From: JAUMXJ01 sp041781135
Lineage (GTDB): Bacteria > Bacillota > Clostridia > Peptostreptococcales > Acidaminobacteraceae
Length of the DNA stretch: 46,838 nucleotides
Direction of reading: 5' to 3'
NCBI GenBank assembly: GCA_041781135.1
Contig: JBHAZV010000005.1
Location: 1-46,838, forward strand
The translations under genes were made by a program, and so were the position numbers. A model generated the notes under the pieces. The model was not told where the DNA came from and searched no databases. It was given only the letters and a program-made list of their open reading frames with translations. Shown in pieces: positions 8,420 to 17,700 of the stretch; position 1 is the first letter of the stretch; every line of letters starts with the position of its first letter.

Positions 8420-9591
8420 ATTTCCCCCATGGCAGTTCGCAGAATTTCAGCGATGCTCTCGTTTGTCATGACCTTGTATGCTCCCGGTCTTTTGAAGGCG
8501 CTCTCTGCTATGCCGTCTATCATTTCATCTGTGACCCCCAATTCGCGAGGATTCATTACCGCTCCTATTTCGCGCATCCATTCTTCCATCGCATCCAACC
8601 CGGCTTTTGCAATGGCTGTATCATCCATATCACGCGGTGCGACGCTCCAGACATTTATTGCGAACCTCTTGAATTTGTGGAGTCCGGCATCCATTATGTA
8701 TCTGTAATAAGGAATGGAAAATGAAGCCAATGTCATCCCGTGCGTGGAATCGGTTGCGGCTGTTATTGCGTGACCTATTGCATGGACTTCCCAATCGCCG
8801 GTTTTGCCTTTGCCGAGCAGTGAGTTGAGCGCCCAGGTGGCCGCCCACATGATGTTTGACCGCGCCTCGTAGTCGAGCGGATTTTTGGCGGCGGCTCTTC
8901 CTGAATTAATCACTGAACGCATGAGTCCTTCGGCGATGTAATCGCTGACATTGTCGTCGTTTCCGGAGAAATATTGTTCCATTATATGTGACATAATATC
9001 GAAAATGCCCGCAATCATCTGATATTTTGGCAGCGAGAGCGTGTACTCGGGATTTAGTATTGAAAATTTTGGCATAAGTATTTCTCCGAAGGCGCAGCCG
9101 TACTTTTTGCCAACCGCATTATTTGATATGACTGAAGTTCCGTTCATTTCTGAGCCGGTGCCCGCCATCGTCAGCACACAGCCGATTGGAATCAGGTTTG
9201 TTGAAGGCATTTCGGCATTTACGTAGAATTTTATCCAAGGGTCTTCTTTGCAGTATGCCGACGCCGAAACAGCCTTTGCATAGTCGATTACAGAACCGCC
9301 CCCAACCGCAAGTATGAGGTCGATTTCGTGCTCGCGTGCCAGTGCTGCGCCTTGCAGGACTTTATCAATAGTGGGGTTGGGCATCACTCCGGAATCCTCA
9401 AAAACCATTTTTCCGGCATTTCTCAGCGCCGATATGACGTCATTGTAAACGCCGTTCTTTTTTATTGAGCCTCCGCCGTAACACAGCAGCACGTTTTTTC
9501 CGTACCTGCCGAGCTCGTTTTCCAGTCCGGTTATTGCGTTTTCACCGAAATACAGCTTTGTCGGGTTTGAATATACAAAATTTCCTTGCAT
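8416..9591 (-). CDS. Iron-containing alcohol dehydrogenase (butanol dehydrogenase type)
   Basis: Group III alcohol dehydrogenase, reducing aldehydes to alcohols with NAD(P)H during fermentation. The 391-residue protein shows the nucleotide-binding stretch AVGGGSVIDYAKAV and the metal ligands Asp198, His202, His270 and His284 at family spacing (GIFDIMSHIMEQYF, WEVHAIGH and DSTHGMTLA). It most resembles the BDH/YugJ branch, but aldehyde preference cannot be read from sequence. ATG 9591 has GGAGGA six bases upstream. Its stop overlaps the start of the HD gene, so the two are translationally coupled. I saw no Rex operator in the 150 bases upstream. Confidence 0.95.
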   Translation of the reverse strand: MQGNFVYSNPTKLYFGENAITGLENELGRYGKNVLLCYGGGSIKKNGVYNDVISALRNAGKMVFEDSGVMPNPTIDKVLQGAALAREHEIDLILAVGGGSVIDYAKAVSASAYCKEDPWIKFYVNAEMPSTNLIPIGCVLTMAGTGSEMNGTSVISNNAVGKKYGCAFGEILMPKFSILNPEYTLSLPKYQMIAGIFDIMSHIMEQYFSGNDDNVSDYIAEGLMRSVINSGRAAAKNPLDYEARSNIMWAATWALNSLLGKGKTGDWEVHAIGHAITAATDSTHGMTLASFSIPYYRYIMDAGLHKFKRFAINVWSVAPRDMDDTAIAKAGLDAMEEWMREIGAVMNPRELGVTDEMIDGIAESAFKRPGAYKVMTNESIAEILRTAMGEI

Positions 9592-9738
9592 TATGTCCTC
9601 CGTTTTATTTTATGCCGTTTGCCGGCGCTCGCTGAATAATTTATACAGGCATGCAACGTCTTATTAATTCAGCAGTAAATTTTCCCAATATTATTCTATC
9701 ACATTTTTCGGATATATTGGATTTGCGGAAATCTGCGC

Positions 9739-9772
9739 AAAAAAGCCCCGCAAGCCTCGAAAGGCTTGCGGG
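9739..9772 (-). terminator. Intrinsic terminator of the chemoreceptor gene
   Basis: Perfect ten-base GC-rich arms (CCCGCAAGCC, 9747-9756, and GGCTTGCGGG, 9763-9772) with a six-base loop are followed on the minus strand by GCTTTTTT. It is placed about 30 bases after the chemoreceptor stop. Confidence 0.92.
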
Positions 9773-9804
9773 ACCGGTGCAATGAATGAAAATTAAGAAT
9801 ACTT

Positions 9805-11937
9805 CTAAAATTTGAATCGCGCAACTTCCTCTTGCAGGCTTGTCGCAATTGTTGCGAGGTTTTCGCTCGCCTCGGAGATGTTGTGTATCGACATAGTCTG
9901 AGAATCTACCGAAGCGGCCGCTTCCTCTGTGGTTGCTGCATTTTCTTCTGCAATTGCAGAGAGGTTGCTTATTACTGAAACTATCTTTTGGTTGCGTTCG
10001 TTGATTTCCGCAGATGATTTGTTGAGTTTTTCTACGATTGCCCTGCTGCGTTCGAGAGCCACGGAGATCTGCTTGAATTTGTCGCCGGTTTCTTCTGTCT
10101 TTTTGTCCTGGTCACCTACGATCTGTTTTGTCACGCTGATTGTGTTGACCGCCTGCTCAGATTTGTTTTTGAGCTGGTTGATGATGTTTCTTATCTGTTC
10201 GGTGAAGCCGTTGGACTGCTCGGCGAGTTTTCTGATTTCTTCTGCGACAACCGCAAAGCCTCTGCCGGCATCGCCTGCTCTTGCGGCTTCTATAGCGGCA
10301 TTGAGCGCCAAAAGATTTGTCTGGTCTGCAATAGCCTGAATCATATCGCTGGCGCTTGCTATTTCTGTGGCGCTGTTATTTGTCTGCACGACTATATCGC
10401 TGACTTCTTCAGTGGCGTTCATAAGCCTTTCTGTAGCTTTAATCAGTTCACTGAGCGCCGCGTTGCCCTCCTGCCTTCTGACATTCATTTCTTCGGAGGC
10501 TTCGTGCAGATCTTTGAGTACGTGGATCATTTCCTCAAGCAGAGTGTTGGATTTGTCTACACTTTCTGCCGCCTGCTGTGTGTCCTCGGCCTGCGAAGTC
10601 GCACCTTCTGCGATATTATTTACTGCGCTTGCGACTTCATTTGCAGTGTCCGCTGCGCTCTGAGCGGTAGCGGTAAGCTCTTCGGCTGTAGCTGCAGCGT
10701 TTTGTGCGTTATCTGAAATTGACGAAATAGTTGCGGTCAGGTTTTGAACCATTTTTTCGGTGGCGCGCATCATTATTCCGATTTCGTCCTTGTTCTGCAT
10801 GTATTTGACGCTCTGGCGCGCTTCTGAAGACAGATCGAGGTTGTAATCCGATATTTTATTCATGGCGCTTGCTGTAAGTGCCAGCGGCCTGCTGATCAGC
10901 CTTGTTATAAGGATATAGACTGCCGCTACCAGGACCAGTATTACGCCGATATTAACTATGATGGAAAATATAACTTTTTCTTTTGCTTCTACGGTAAAGC
11001 TGTCCATCGTATTCAGATTTTCAAATACCCATTTTTGAGTTACTCCGGGGATGTTTACCGGAACAAACACAACCTTTGAGGCTATGCCGCGGCTGTTTGT
11101 TACATCGTCTATAGTTTCGTTTCCGTTGTTTGCATTATCGACATATCTTTTGTAATGAGGAGCAAGTTCGAGTACATTTTTGAGGAGTGCGGTCTTGTCG
11201 GATGCCGCCGCTATTACGCCGGTGTTGGAGATGAGAAGTATATCATTGCCGTTTTCGGGATTGTCCTGACTTTCGACAACATCCTGAATGTATGAGCATT
11301 CGATATCGGCCATTACTGCGCCGATAACTTTTCCGTCTTCGGTTATCGGCACGCTGATTGTTACTATCATGTGGTCGTTGTACATATACGGATCTGTCAG
11401 CACGACTTTATTTTGCGCGATAGTATCGGCATAATACGCATCGTCCGAAGTATCGTAATATTCAAGCTGCCCTTTGTGATTTTTGTCAAGCGCCGCATAT
11501 GTGGAGAATCTTCCGGTTTCTCCATAAACATCCGACTGATTTTTAAACTTTGAGTCATTTCCGTCATAAGCGTTTGGTTCAAAGGTCACGCCCAGGCCAA
11601 ACATACTTGGGTTGCTCTCTATAAAAGATTTGAGATTCATCAGGATCAAGTCTCTTGAACGACGCTCTTTTGGTATCGCTTTTATTGTATTTTCGAGCAT
11701 GTCGCGCATATCGCGCGCTCCGGCGTAAAGTTCTACAAATTGTTTTTCAAGGTCTTTTGCCATTGCTCTCGACAATTCGAGGGCAGTGTCAGTCTTTGTC
11801 TGGATGGAATATTGGTAGTTTGCTATGCCGTCGTAAATGGTTTTTCCTGACAGAATAACTAAAAGAATGACCGCTATTGCTATACTTAGCTTCATTCCTA
11901 TACCGAATTTCACATTGTTTTCTGAAGTTTTGTTCAT
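9805..11937 (-). CDS. Methyl-accepting chemotaxis protein with dCache-type sensor
   Basis: This 710-residue membrane chemoreceptor has TM1 at about residues 17-35 and a large extracellular double-Cache-like ligand domain (with DPYMYNDHMIVTISVPI and DGKVIGAVMADIE). TM2 is at about residues 322-345, followed by a HAMP segment and a long cytoplasmic coiled coil. The highly conserved kinase-control tip reads IADQTNLLALNAAIEAARAG then DAGRGFAVVAEEIRKLAEQS (about 538-578). It would signal to CheA/CheW, but no other chemotaxis gene is in the window. I start at ATG 11937, which has AAGGAG seven bases upstream; an in-frame ATG at 11961 lies upstream of that Shine-Dalgarno. The ligand is unknown. Confidence 0.95.
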   Translation of the reverse strand: MNKTSENNVKFGIGMKLSIAIAVILLVILSGKTIYDGIANYQYSIQTKTDTALELSRAMAKDLEKQFVELYAGARDMRDMLENTIKAIPKERRSRDLILMNLKSFIESNPSMFGLGVTFEPNAYDGNDSKFKNQSDVYGETGRFSTYAALDKNHKGQLEYYDTSDDAYYADTIAQNKVVLTDPYMYNDHMIVTISVPITEDGKVIGAVMADIECSYIQDVVESQDNPENGNDILLISNTGVIAAASDKTALLKNVLELAPHYKRYVDNANNGNETIDDVTNSRGIASKVVFVPVNIPGVTQKWVFENLNTMDSFTVEAKEKVIFSIIVNIGVILVLVAAVYILITRLISRPLALTASAMNKISDYNLDLSSEARQSVKYMQNKDEIGIMMRATEKMVQNLTATISSISDNAQNAAATAEELTATAQSAADTANEVASAVNNIAEGATSQAEDTQQAAESVDKSNTLLEEMIHVLKDLHEASEEMNVRRQEGNAALSELIKATERLMNATEEVSDIVVQTNNSATEIASASDMIQAIADQTNLLALNAAIEAARAGDAGRGFAVVAEEIRKLAEQSNGFTEQIRNIINQLKNKSEQAVNTISVTKQIVGDQDKKTEETGDKFKQISVALERSRAIVEKLNKSSAEINERNQKIVSVISNLSAIAEENAATTEEAAASVDSQTMSIHNISEASENLATIATSLQEEVARFKF

Positions 11938-11979
11938 TTTTTGCTCCTTAGATCTGTCCATTTTGGGTTGATGAATAAA

Positions 11980-12007
11980 ATTATACTCTGATATTCTTGA
12001 GAAACAA
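11980..12007 (-). promoter_or_regulatory. Putative sigma-A promoter of the chemoreceptor gene
   Basis: Minus-strand TTGTTT (12002-12007), 16 bases, TATAAT (11980-11985), with the gene start 43 bases downstream. It resembles a housekeeping promoter rather than the sigma-D type often used for chemotaxis genes. Confidence 0.6.
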
Positions 12008-12035
12008 GACTTTTGTCGAAAGTTTATTGATTTTG

Positions 12036-12051
12036 TTTTTTTTTTTTTTTT
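12036..12051. repeat. Homopolymer tract of 16 T
   Basis: An unbroken run of 16 T (plus strand) lies between the divergent chemoreceptor and fprA promoters, 65-80 bases from each. No coding sequence covers it. Such tracts are prone to slippage and can bend DNA. Confidence 0.85.
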
Positions 12052-12116
12052 GAACGCAAAGAAACTACTATTTATTCACAAAACGATTTGGACGATTGTC
12101 CTACTATCTGAAATGC

Positions 12117-12145
12117 TTGAAATAAGTTTGCTGATTGGTTATAAT
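12117..12145 (+). promoter_or_regulatory. Strong sigma-A promoter of fprA
   Basis: TTGAAA (12117-12122), 17 bases, TATAAT (12140-12145). The predicted transcript starts near 12152, giving a leader of about 15 bases with TAGGAGGA. This position rules out the longer in-frame fprA start upstream. Confidence 0.85.
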
Positions 12146-12166
12146 CCTTATTCAGTAGGAGGAATA

Positions 12167-13345
12167 ATGAAGACTGTTGTCAAGGAGAATATTTACTGGA
12201 TAGGAGTAAATGACAGGGATACAGCCCGTTTTGAAAATACTTGGCCGCTCGATAAGGGCGTAGCCTATAATTCGTATCTCATAGATGACGAAAAAATTGC
12301 CATAATCGATACAGTTAAGTTTGTAAAAACTTCTGAATTTTTAGAAAAAATAAAGAGCATTATAGGCGACAGAAAACCGGAATACCTTGTGATAAATCAC
12401 ATGGAACCGGATCATTCAAGCTCGATTGTCGATGTGCTCAGAGAGTATCCGGATATCAAGCTGGTAGGCAACAAAAAGACCTTGCCGTTTATCAAGGGAT
12501 TTTACGGCGTAGAACCTGATTTTATCGAAGTAAAGGAAGGGGACGAGATTTCTCTTGGCGCAAGAACGCTCAAATTTATTATGACGCCGATGATCCACTG
12601 GCCCGAAAGCATGATGACATACGAAACATCTCTCGGGGTGCTGTTTTCCATGGATGCCTTCGGAAGCTTTGGCGCCAATGACGGCGGCGTGTTCGATGAC
12701 GAGCGCACGCAGGATGCAGACGAGATGCGCAGGTATTATTCAAATATTGTCGCGAAGTACAGCCAGCTTGTGACAAATGTCCTGAAAAAGCTGGATTCGC
12801 TTCCGGTAAGCGTGATTGCTCCATCTCACGGGATTGTATGGAGAGAAAACCCGTCAGTTCCGGTCGAGCTTTACAAGAAGTGGTCTACATACGAGGCAGA
12901 GCCGGGCGTTGTAATAGTTTACGGTTCAATGTACGGAAATACGGCAAAAATGGCGGAATATCTCGCTCGCTGTCTGGCGGAAAACGGCGTTAAAAATATA
13001 CGCGTCTACGATGCCGCAGATACTCATATTTCCTATATTCTCAGCGATATGTGGAGGTACAGGTCGATCGTCATAGGTTCTTGTGCATACAACACAAAAG
13101 TTTACGGGCCGGTGGATTCTCTGCTCAGAAAGCTTACCAATACCTCGCTCAAAAACAGGTATCTCTCGATATTCGGCAATAAATGCTGGTCCGGCGGGGG
13201 TGTTTCGGGCATTGAGGCATTTGCCGAGGAAATAGGCTGGGAGCTCATAGGTCAGTCGATTGAGGCTACATATTCTCCTGCCGAAGCGGAGTACAGGGCG
13301 CTCGAAGAACTTGCGAGGGATATTGCCGAGAAGCTTCGGGCTTGA
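12167..13345 (+). CDS. fprA: A-type flavodiiron protein (oxygen/NO reductase)
   Basis: Cytoplasmic flavodiiron protein that reduces O2 to water or NO to N2O, protecting an anaerobe. The N-terminal metallo-beta-lactamase-like domain carries the diiron ligands in NHMEPDHSS (His78, Glu80, Asp82, His83), with His144, Asp163 and His221. The C-terminal flavodoxin domain begins at VIVYGSMYGNTAKMAEYLA with the FMN phosphate loop. Length 392 is normal. ATG 12167 has TAGGAGGA and sits just after a strong promoter. There is no fused rubredoxin, so a separate rubredoxin or flavodoxin must supply electrons. The MATE gene follows in 15 bases and nifJ after that. Confidence 0.96.
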   Translation: MKTVVKENIYWIGVNDRDTARFENTWPLDKGVAYNSYLIDDEKIAIIDTVKFVKTSEFLEKIKSIIGDRKPEYLVINHMEPDHSSSIVDVLREYPDIKLVGNKKTLPFIKGFYGVEPDFIEVKEGDEISLGARTLKFIMTPMIHWPESMMTYETSLGVLFSMDAFGSFGANDGGVFDDERTQDADEMRRYYSNIVAKYSQLVTNVLKKLDSLPVSVIAPSHGIVWRENPSVPVELYKKWSTYEAEPGVVIVYGSMYGNTAKMAEYLARCLAENGVKNIRVYDAADTHISYILSDMWRYRSIVIGSCAYNTKVYGPVDSLLRKLTNTSLKNRYLSIFGNKCWSGGGVSGIEAFAEEIGWELIGQSIEATYSPAEAEYRALEELARDIAEKLRA

Positions 13346-13360
13346 TCGGAGATGTAATTA

Positions 13361-14698
13361 TTGCTTAAAAAGTTTTTTAAATATGTAGTACCCTCTGTAT
13401 CAGCCATGGTGGTGTTCACACTGTACACCATGGTTGATGGTTTTTTTGTGGCGAGGTACGAGGGAGAACTTGCGCTTTCGGCGGTAAATATCGCAATGCC
13501 TTATATCAACGGGCTTTTTGGCCTTGCGATACTTTTCAGCGTCGGCACGCAGACTGTTGTCGGCGTCGAGCTTGGAAAGGGCAATGTGGACAGGGCGAGA
13601 CAGATTTTTACATTTGTAACCATTGCAATGGCTGTGTTTGCAACCGCCATAACCCTTGTCAGCACTTTGTTTGCTCGCGAGATAGCGATTTTGCTCGGCG
13701 CGAGCGAGCTGATAATGAGCATGGTGCTCGGCTATCTTAGAATTATAATCTGGTTTGCGCCTTGTTTTGTCATATCATACAACTTTGAAGTGATGGTCAA
13801 AATCGACGGATTCCCGTTTTTGGCGACGATCGGAGTATTGACAAGCGCTGTGACAAATATAGTTCTTGACTATGTGTTTGTAGGCGTTTGGAAGTGGGGT
13901 GTCGAAGGCGCGGCAATAGCCACCGGAATATCTCAGCTGCTTTCGGTATTTATATATATGTGGCATTTTGTTTTCGGCAGAGCGAGGCTGCGTTTTGTAA
14001 AGCACAGGGCGGAATTTTCCGTCTTCAGCAAAATAATACCGATCGGATTTGGCGATTTTGTCGCTGAAATCGGTGTAGGAACCGTGCTTTTTATATATAA
14101 CCACTTTTTGATGGTACATTTTGACGAGATTGCTGTCGCAAGCTTCAGTGTTATCGGTTATGTCAATCAGGTAGTTGCCATGTGCTTTGTGGGAATAACT
14201 CAGGGTATTCAGCCGCTTGTTAGTTATTACTATGGCAGCGGCGAGCATTCAAATATAGCCAGACTTTTCAGGTACGCGCTGATCAGCGTAATTACGGTAG
14301 GTACTGCGGCGGTGGTATTTATATTTTTTGAGGCGCGTTCGATATACAGTCTTTTTTTCGGAGCAGAGAATTTTGGAATAATAGAAAGCTCTGTGCCTGC
14401 AATCAGGCGGTTTAGCGCCGCGTTTTTGTTTATGGGATTCAATTTGCTTATGGCGGGATTTTCTTCCGCGCTCATGAAACCGCGTTATTCAATTGCGATA
14501 AATATTTCGAGAACCTTTGCGGTGCTGCTGCTTGCAATGACGCTTATTGCCGCTTATTTTGAACCCGGTGCGCTTTGGTACGGGCAGGCTGTCGCAGAGG
14601 CGTGCACACTGCTGATCTCGCTGTTTGCGTGCCGGCAAATATGGCGCTCGCTCAATTTGAGTAAACGGTCTTTTATTTCGAAAGAAAAAATGCTATGA
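13361..14698 (+). CDS. MATE-family multidrug/toxin efflux transporter
   Basis: This 445-residue integral membrane protein has about 12 predicted transmembrane helices in two repeats. Its N-terminus (YVVPSVSAMVVFTLYTMVDG, then FFVARYEG) is typical of MATE transporters, which export cationic compounds against Na+ or H+. It starts at TTG 13361 with GGAGAT about nine bases upstream and lies 15 bases after fprA, so it shares that promoter. The substrate is unknown. Near its start (13404-13433) an eight-base dyad CCATGGTG/CACCATGG sits in the coding sequence; I regard this as chance. Confidence 0.92.
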   Translation: MLKKFFKYVVPSVSAMVVFTLYTMVDGFFVARYEGELALSAVNIAMPYINGLFGLAILFSVGTQTVVGVELGKGNVDRARQIFTFVTIAMAVFATAITLVSTLFAREIAILLGASELIMSMVLGYLRIIIWFAPCFVISYNFEVMVKIDGFPFLATIGVLTSAVTNIVLDYVFVGVWKWGVEGAAIATGISQLLSVFIYMWHFVFGRARLRFVKHRAEFSVFSKIIPIGFGDFVAEIGVGTVLFIYNHFLMVHFDEIAVASFSVIGYVNQVVAMCFVGITQGIQPLVSYYYGSGEHSNIARLFRYALISVITVGTAAVVFIFFEARSIYSLFFGAENFGIIESSVPAIRRFSAAFLFMGFNLLMAGFSSALMKPRYSIAINISRTFAVLLLAMTLIAAYFEPGALWYGQAVAEACTLLISLFACRQIWRSLNLSKRSFISKEKML

Positions 14699-14699
14699 T
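14691..14699 (+). promoter_or_regulatory. Possible extended -10 promoter of nifJ
   Basis: TGCTATGAT at the very end of the MATE gene is an extended -10 element (TG-N-TATGAT) without a good -35. If used, transcription would start near 14706, just upstream of the stretch complementary to the candidate sRNA. nifJ may otherwise be read through from fprA. Confidence 0.4.
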
Positions 14700-14711
14700 T
14701 TAGTTTAATAA

Positions 14712-14731
14712 TAGGGAAGTACTAAGGAGGG
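14712..14731 (+). promoter_or_regulatory. Candidate sRNA target site over the nifJ Shine-Dalgarno
   Basis: Four adjoining blocks, TAGGGA (14712-14717), AGTA (14718-14721), CTAAG (14722-14726) and GAGGG (14727-14731), are complementary to segments of the candidate sRNA in antiparallel order: 20090-20095, 20085-20088, 20079-20083 and 20066-20070. On the RNA side, one, one and eight bases are looped out between segments. The site covers the whole ribosome-binding sequence and ends four bases before the ATG. Pairing would block ribosome entry. This is inferred from base matching only. Confidence 0.5.
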
Positions 14732-14734
14732 AAA

Positions 14735-17700
14735 ATGAAGAAAATTATGAAGACAATGGATGGCAATGCTGCCGCTTCCTATGTTTCGTACGCTTTCACA
14801 GATGTTGCAGCTATTTATCCGATAACTCCGTCGTCCAATATGGCGGAAAATGTGGATGAAATGGCTGCAAGCGGTGTAAAGAATATTTTTGGCAGGACTG
14901 TAAGAGTTTCGGAAATGCAGTCTGAGGGCGGCGCAGCCGGCGCTGTACACGGTTCGCTTCAGGCAGGAGCGCTTACCACCACTTTCACCGCGTCACAAGG
15001 TCTGCTCTTGATGATACCGAATATGTATAAAATGGCAGGCGAGCTTTTGCCGGCAGTTTTTCACGTGTCGGCAAGGGCGATAGCCACTCATGCGCTTTCA
15101 ATATTCGGCGACCATTCCGATATAATGGCTGCGAGGCAGACAGGTTTTGCGATGCTGAGTTCCAACTCTGTGCAGGAGGTTATGGATCTGGCGGGCGTCG
15201 CGCATATGGCGGCAATCAAAGGCAGAGTTCCTTTTGTACATTTTTTTGACGGCTTCAGGACATCGCATGAAATTCAGAAAATAGAGACAATTCCTTACGA
15301 AGAGTTCGATAAGATGGTAGACCACGACGCTATACTCGCGTTCAGGAACAGGGCGCTCAGTCCTAATAATCCTGTAACGAGAGGCACCGCGCAGAATCCT
15401 GACATTTTCTTCCAGGCAAAAGAAGCTTCTAATCCATACTATATGGCGATCCCGGAGATTGTAATAGAGTATATGAATAAGATAAACGCACTTACAGGAA
15501 GGGATTATAAGCTCTTTAACTACTATGGCGCACCTGATGCCGAAAGAGTGGTTGTTGCAATGGGCTCTGTGTGCGAGGCGCTCGAAGAGACAGTCGACTA
15601 TCTTGCGAAAAAGGGCGAAAAAGTCGGTCTTATAAAAGTAAGGCTTTTCCGACCATGGTCGGAAAAACACTTCCTCGAAGTACTTCCAAAAACGGTAAAG
15701 AAAATTGCGGTGCTCGACCGCTGCAAAGAGCCGGGTTCAGACGGAGAGCCTCTGTTTAAGGATGTCAGAGCTATGTTCTATGGCAGGGAAGGCGCGCCGG
15801 TTGTTGTCGGAGGCAGGTATGGGCTCGGTTCCAAAGATACCACTCCTACTCAGCTAAAGGCGGTTTATGACGAGCTTGCGAAAGATGCGCCAAAGAAAGA
15901 GTTTACGATTGGCATTATAGACGACGTTACAAACCTCTCATTGACCCCTGCCGAGAATATAGTTACCGAAAGCGCATCTACAATACGTTGCAAGTTCTGG
16001 GGCCTCGGTTCGGATGGAACTGTCGGCGCAAATAAGTCTGCAATCAAGATCATTGGCGATAAGACTGATATGTACGCGCAGGGATACTTTGCATACGATT
16101 CCAAAAAGTCGGGCGGCATTACAGTATCGCATCTCAGGTTCGGCAAGGAACCTATCAGAGCGACCTACCTCATAGACGAGGCGGACTATGTCGCTTGTCA
16201 TAACCAGAGTTATGTGTATCAGTATGATCTGCTCAAGGGATTGAAAAAAGGCGGAACATTTGTTTTGAATACAAAGTGGAGTATTGGCGAGCTCGGCGCG
16301 CACCTTCCTGCAAAAATCAAGAGATATATTGCACAAAACAATGTAAATTTCTACACAATCGACGCTACGAGCGTAGCGGAGGAGATAGGGCTCGGCGGCA
16401 GAATAAACATGATAATGCAGTCTGCGTTCTTCAAGCTTGCAAACGTTATTGATTTGTCGGATGCGATTAAATACCTCAAAGAGGCGGTTCAGGCTTCGTA
16501 TGGCAAGAAGGGCGAAAAAATAGTCGAGTTAAATAACAAAGCGATTGATATGGGCATTGAGAGGCTTGTAAAAGTCGATGTTCCGACCGATTGGAAGGAT
16601 GCTGTAGACGAACAGCAAGTTCAGAAAAATGAGCCTGAATTTATAAGGAAGATATTAAGACCTGTAAACGCCCAGGACGGCGATTTGCTTCCTGTAAGTA
16701 CTTTTGACGGCTATGAGGACGGTACTTTTGAACACGGAACATCCGCATACGAAAAGAGAGGCATAGCAATAAATGTTCCGGAATGGCAGATAGAAAACTG
16801 CATACAGTGTAATCAGTGTTCATATGTGTGTCCGCACGCTGCTATCAGACCTGTGCTGCTTAACGCCGACGAGGTTGCGGCAGCGCCTGCCGGGTTCGAA
16901 ACAAAGAATGCGATCGGAAAAGGGCTTGAAGGTCTTGCATACAGAATGCAGGTTTCTCCGCTCGACTGTACGGGATGCGGCAATTGCGCCGATGTATGCC
17001 CTGCAAAGAACAAGGCGCTCTTGATGAAGCCGCTTGAACCGCAGATTGCAGCTCAGGAAGCAAATTGGGATTACGCATATGCTCTTCCTGAAAAGGCTCC
17101 TCTGATGCCGCTCACTACAGTTAAAGGCTCGCAGTTTTCAAGGCCGCTCATTCAGTTTTCAGGCGCATGTGCAGGCTGCGGCGAAACGCCGTATATCAAG
17201 ACTGTCACACAGCTGTTTGGAAAGAGGATGATGATTGCCAATGCGACCGGTTGTTCTTCAATTTGGGGGGCTTCCTCTCCTTCTACTCCTTACTGCAAAA
17301 ACGATGAAGGCAAGGGACCTTCCTGGGCAAATTCACTCTTTGAGGATAATGCCGAGTTTGGTTACGGTATGGCGATAGCGGTGGCTGCGATTCAGGACGC
17401 GATAGCAGACAAATTGAATGCATTGGTCGAAGCTTCCGGCGACGAAGGCTTTAGAAAAATTGCAACCGAGTATTTGGAGCGCAGAGAAGAACCGGAATTC
17501 TGCACAGCAGCACTCAAGGCGGAGCTGGAAAAGCTGCTCCCGAATAAAGAAGCAAAGTATATCCTCGATAATTCAGATTATCTGAACAAGAGGTCTATAT
17601 GGATACTCGGCGGCGACGGATGGTCATATGATATTGGATTTGGCGGTCTTGATCACGTGCTTGCATCGGGCGAAAATGTCAATGTGCTCGTATTTGATAC

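Noticed and set aside
12050..12166. N-terminal extension of fprA
   Set aside because: It would begin in the poly-T tract and lies upstream of the promoter TTGAAA-17-TATAAT. The family start with TAGGAGGA is at 12167.
13404..13433. Eight-base dyad CCATGGTG/CACCATGG in the MATE gene
   Set aside because: It lies in conserved coding sequence for the first helix, with a 14-base loop and no regulatory context. It is probably chance.
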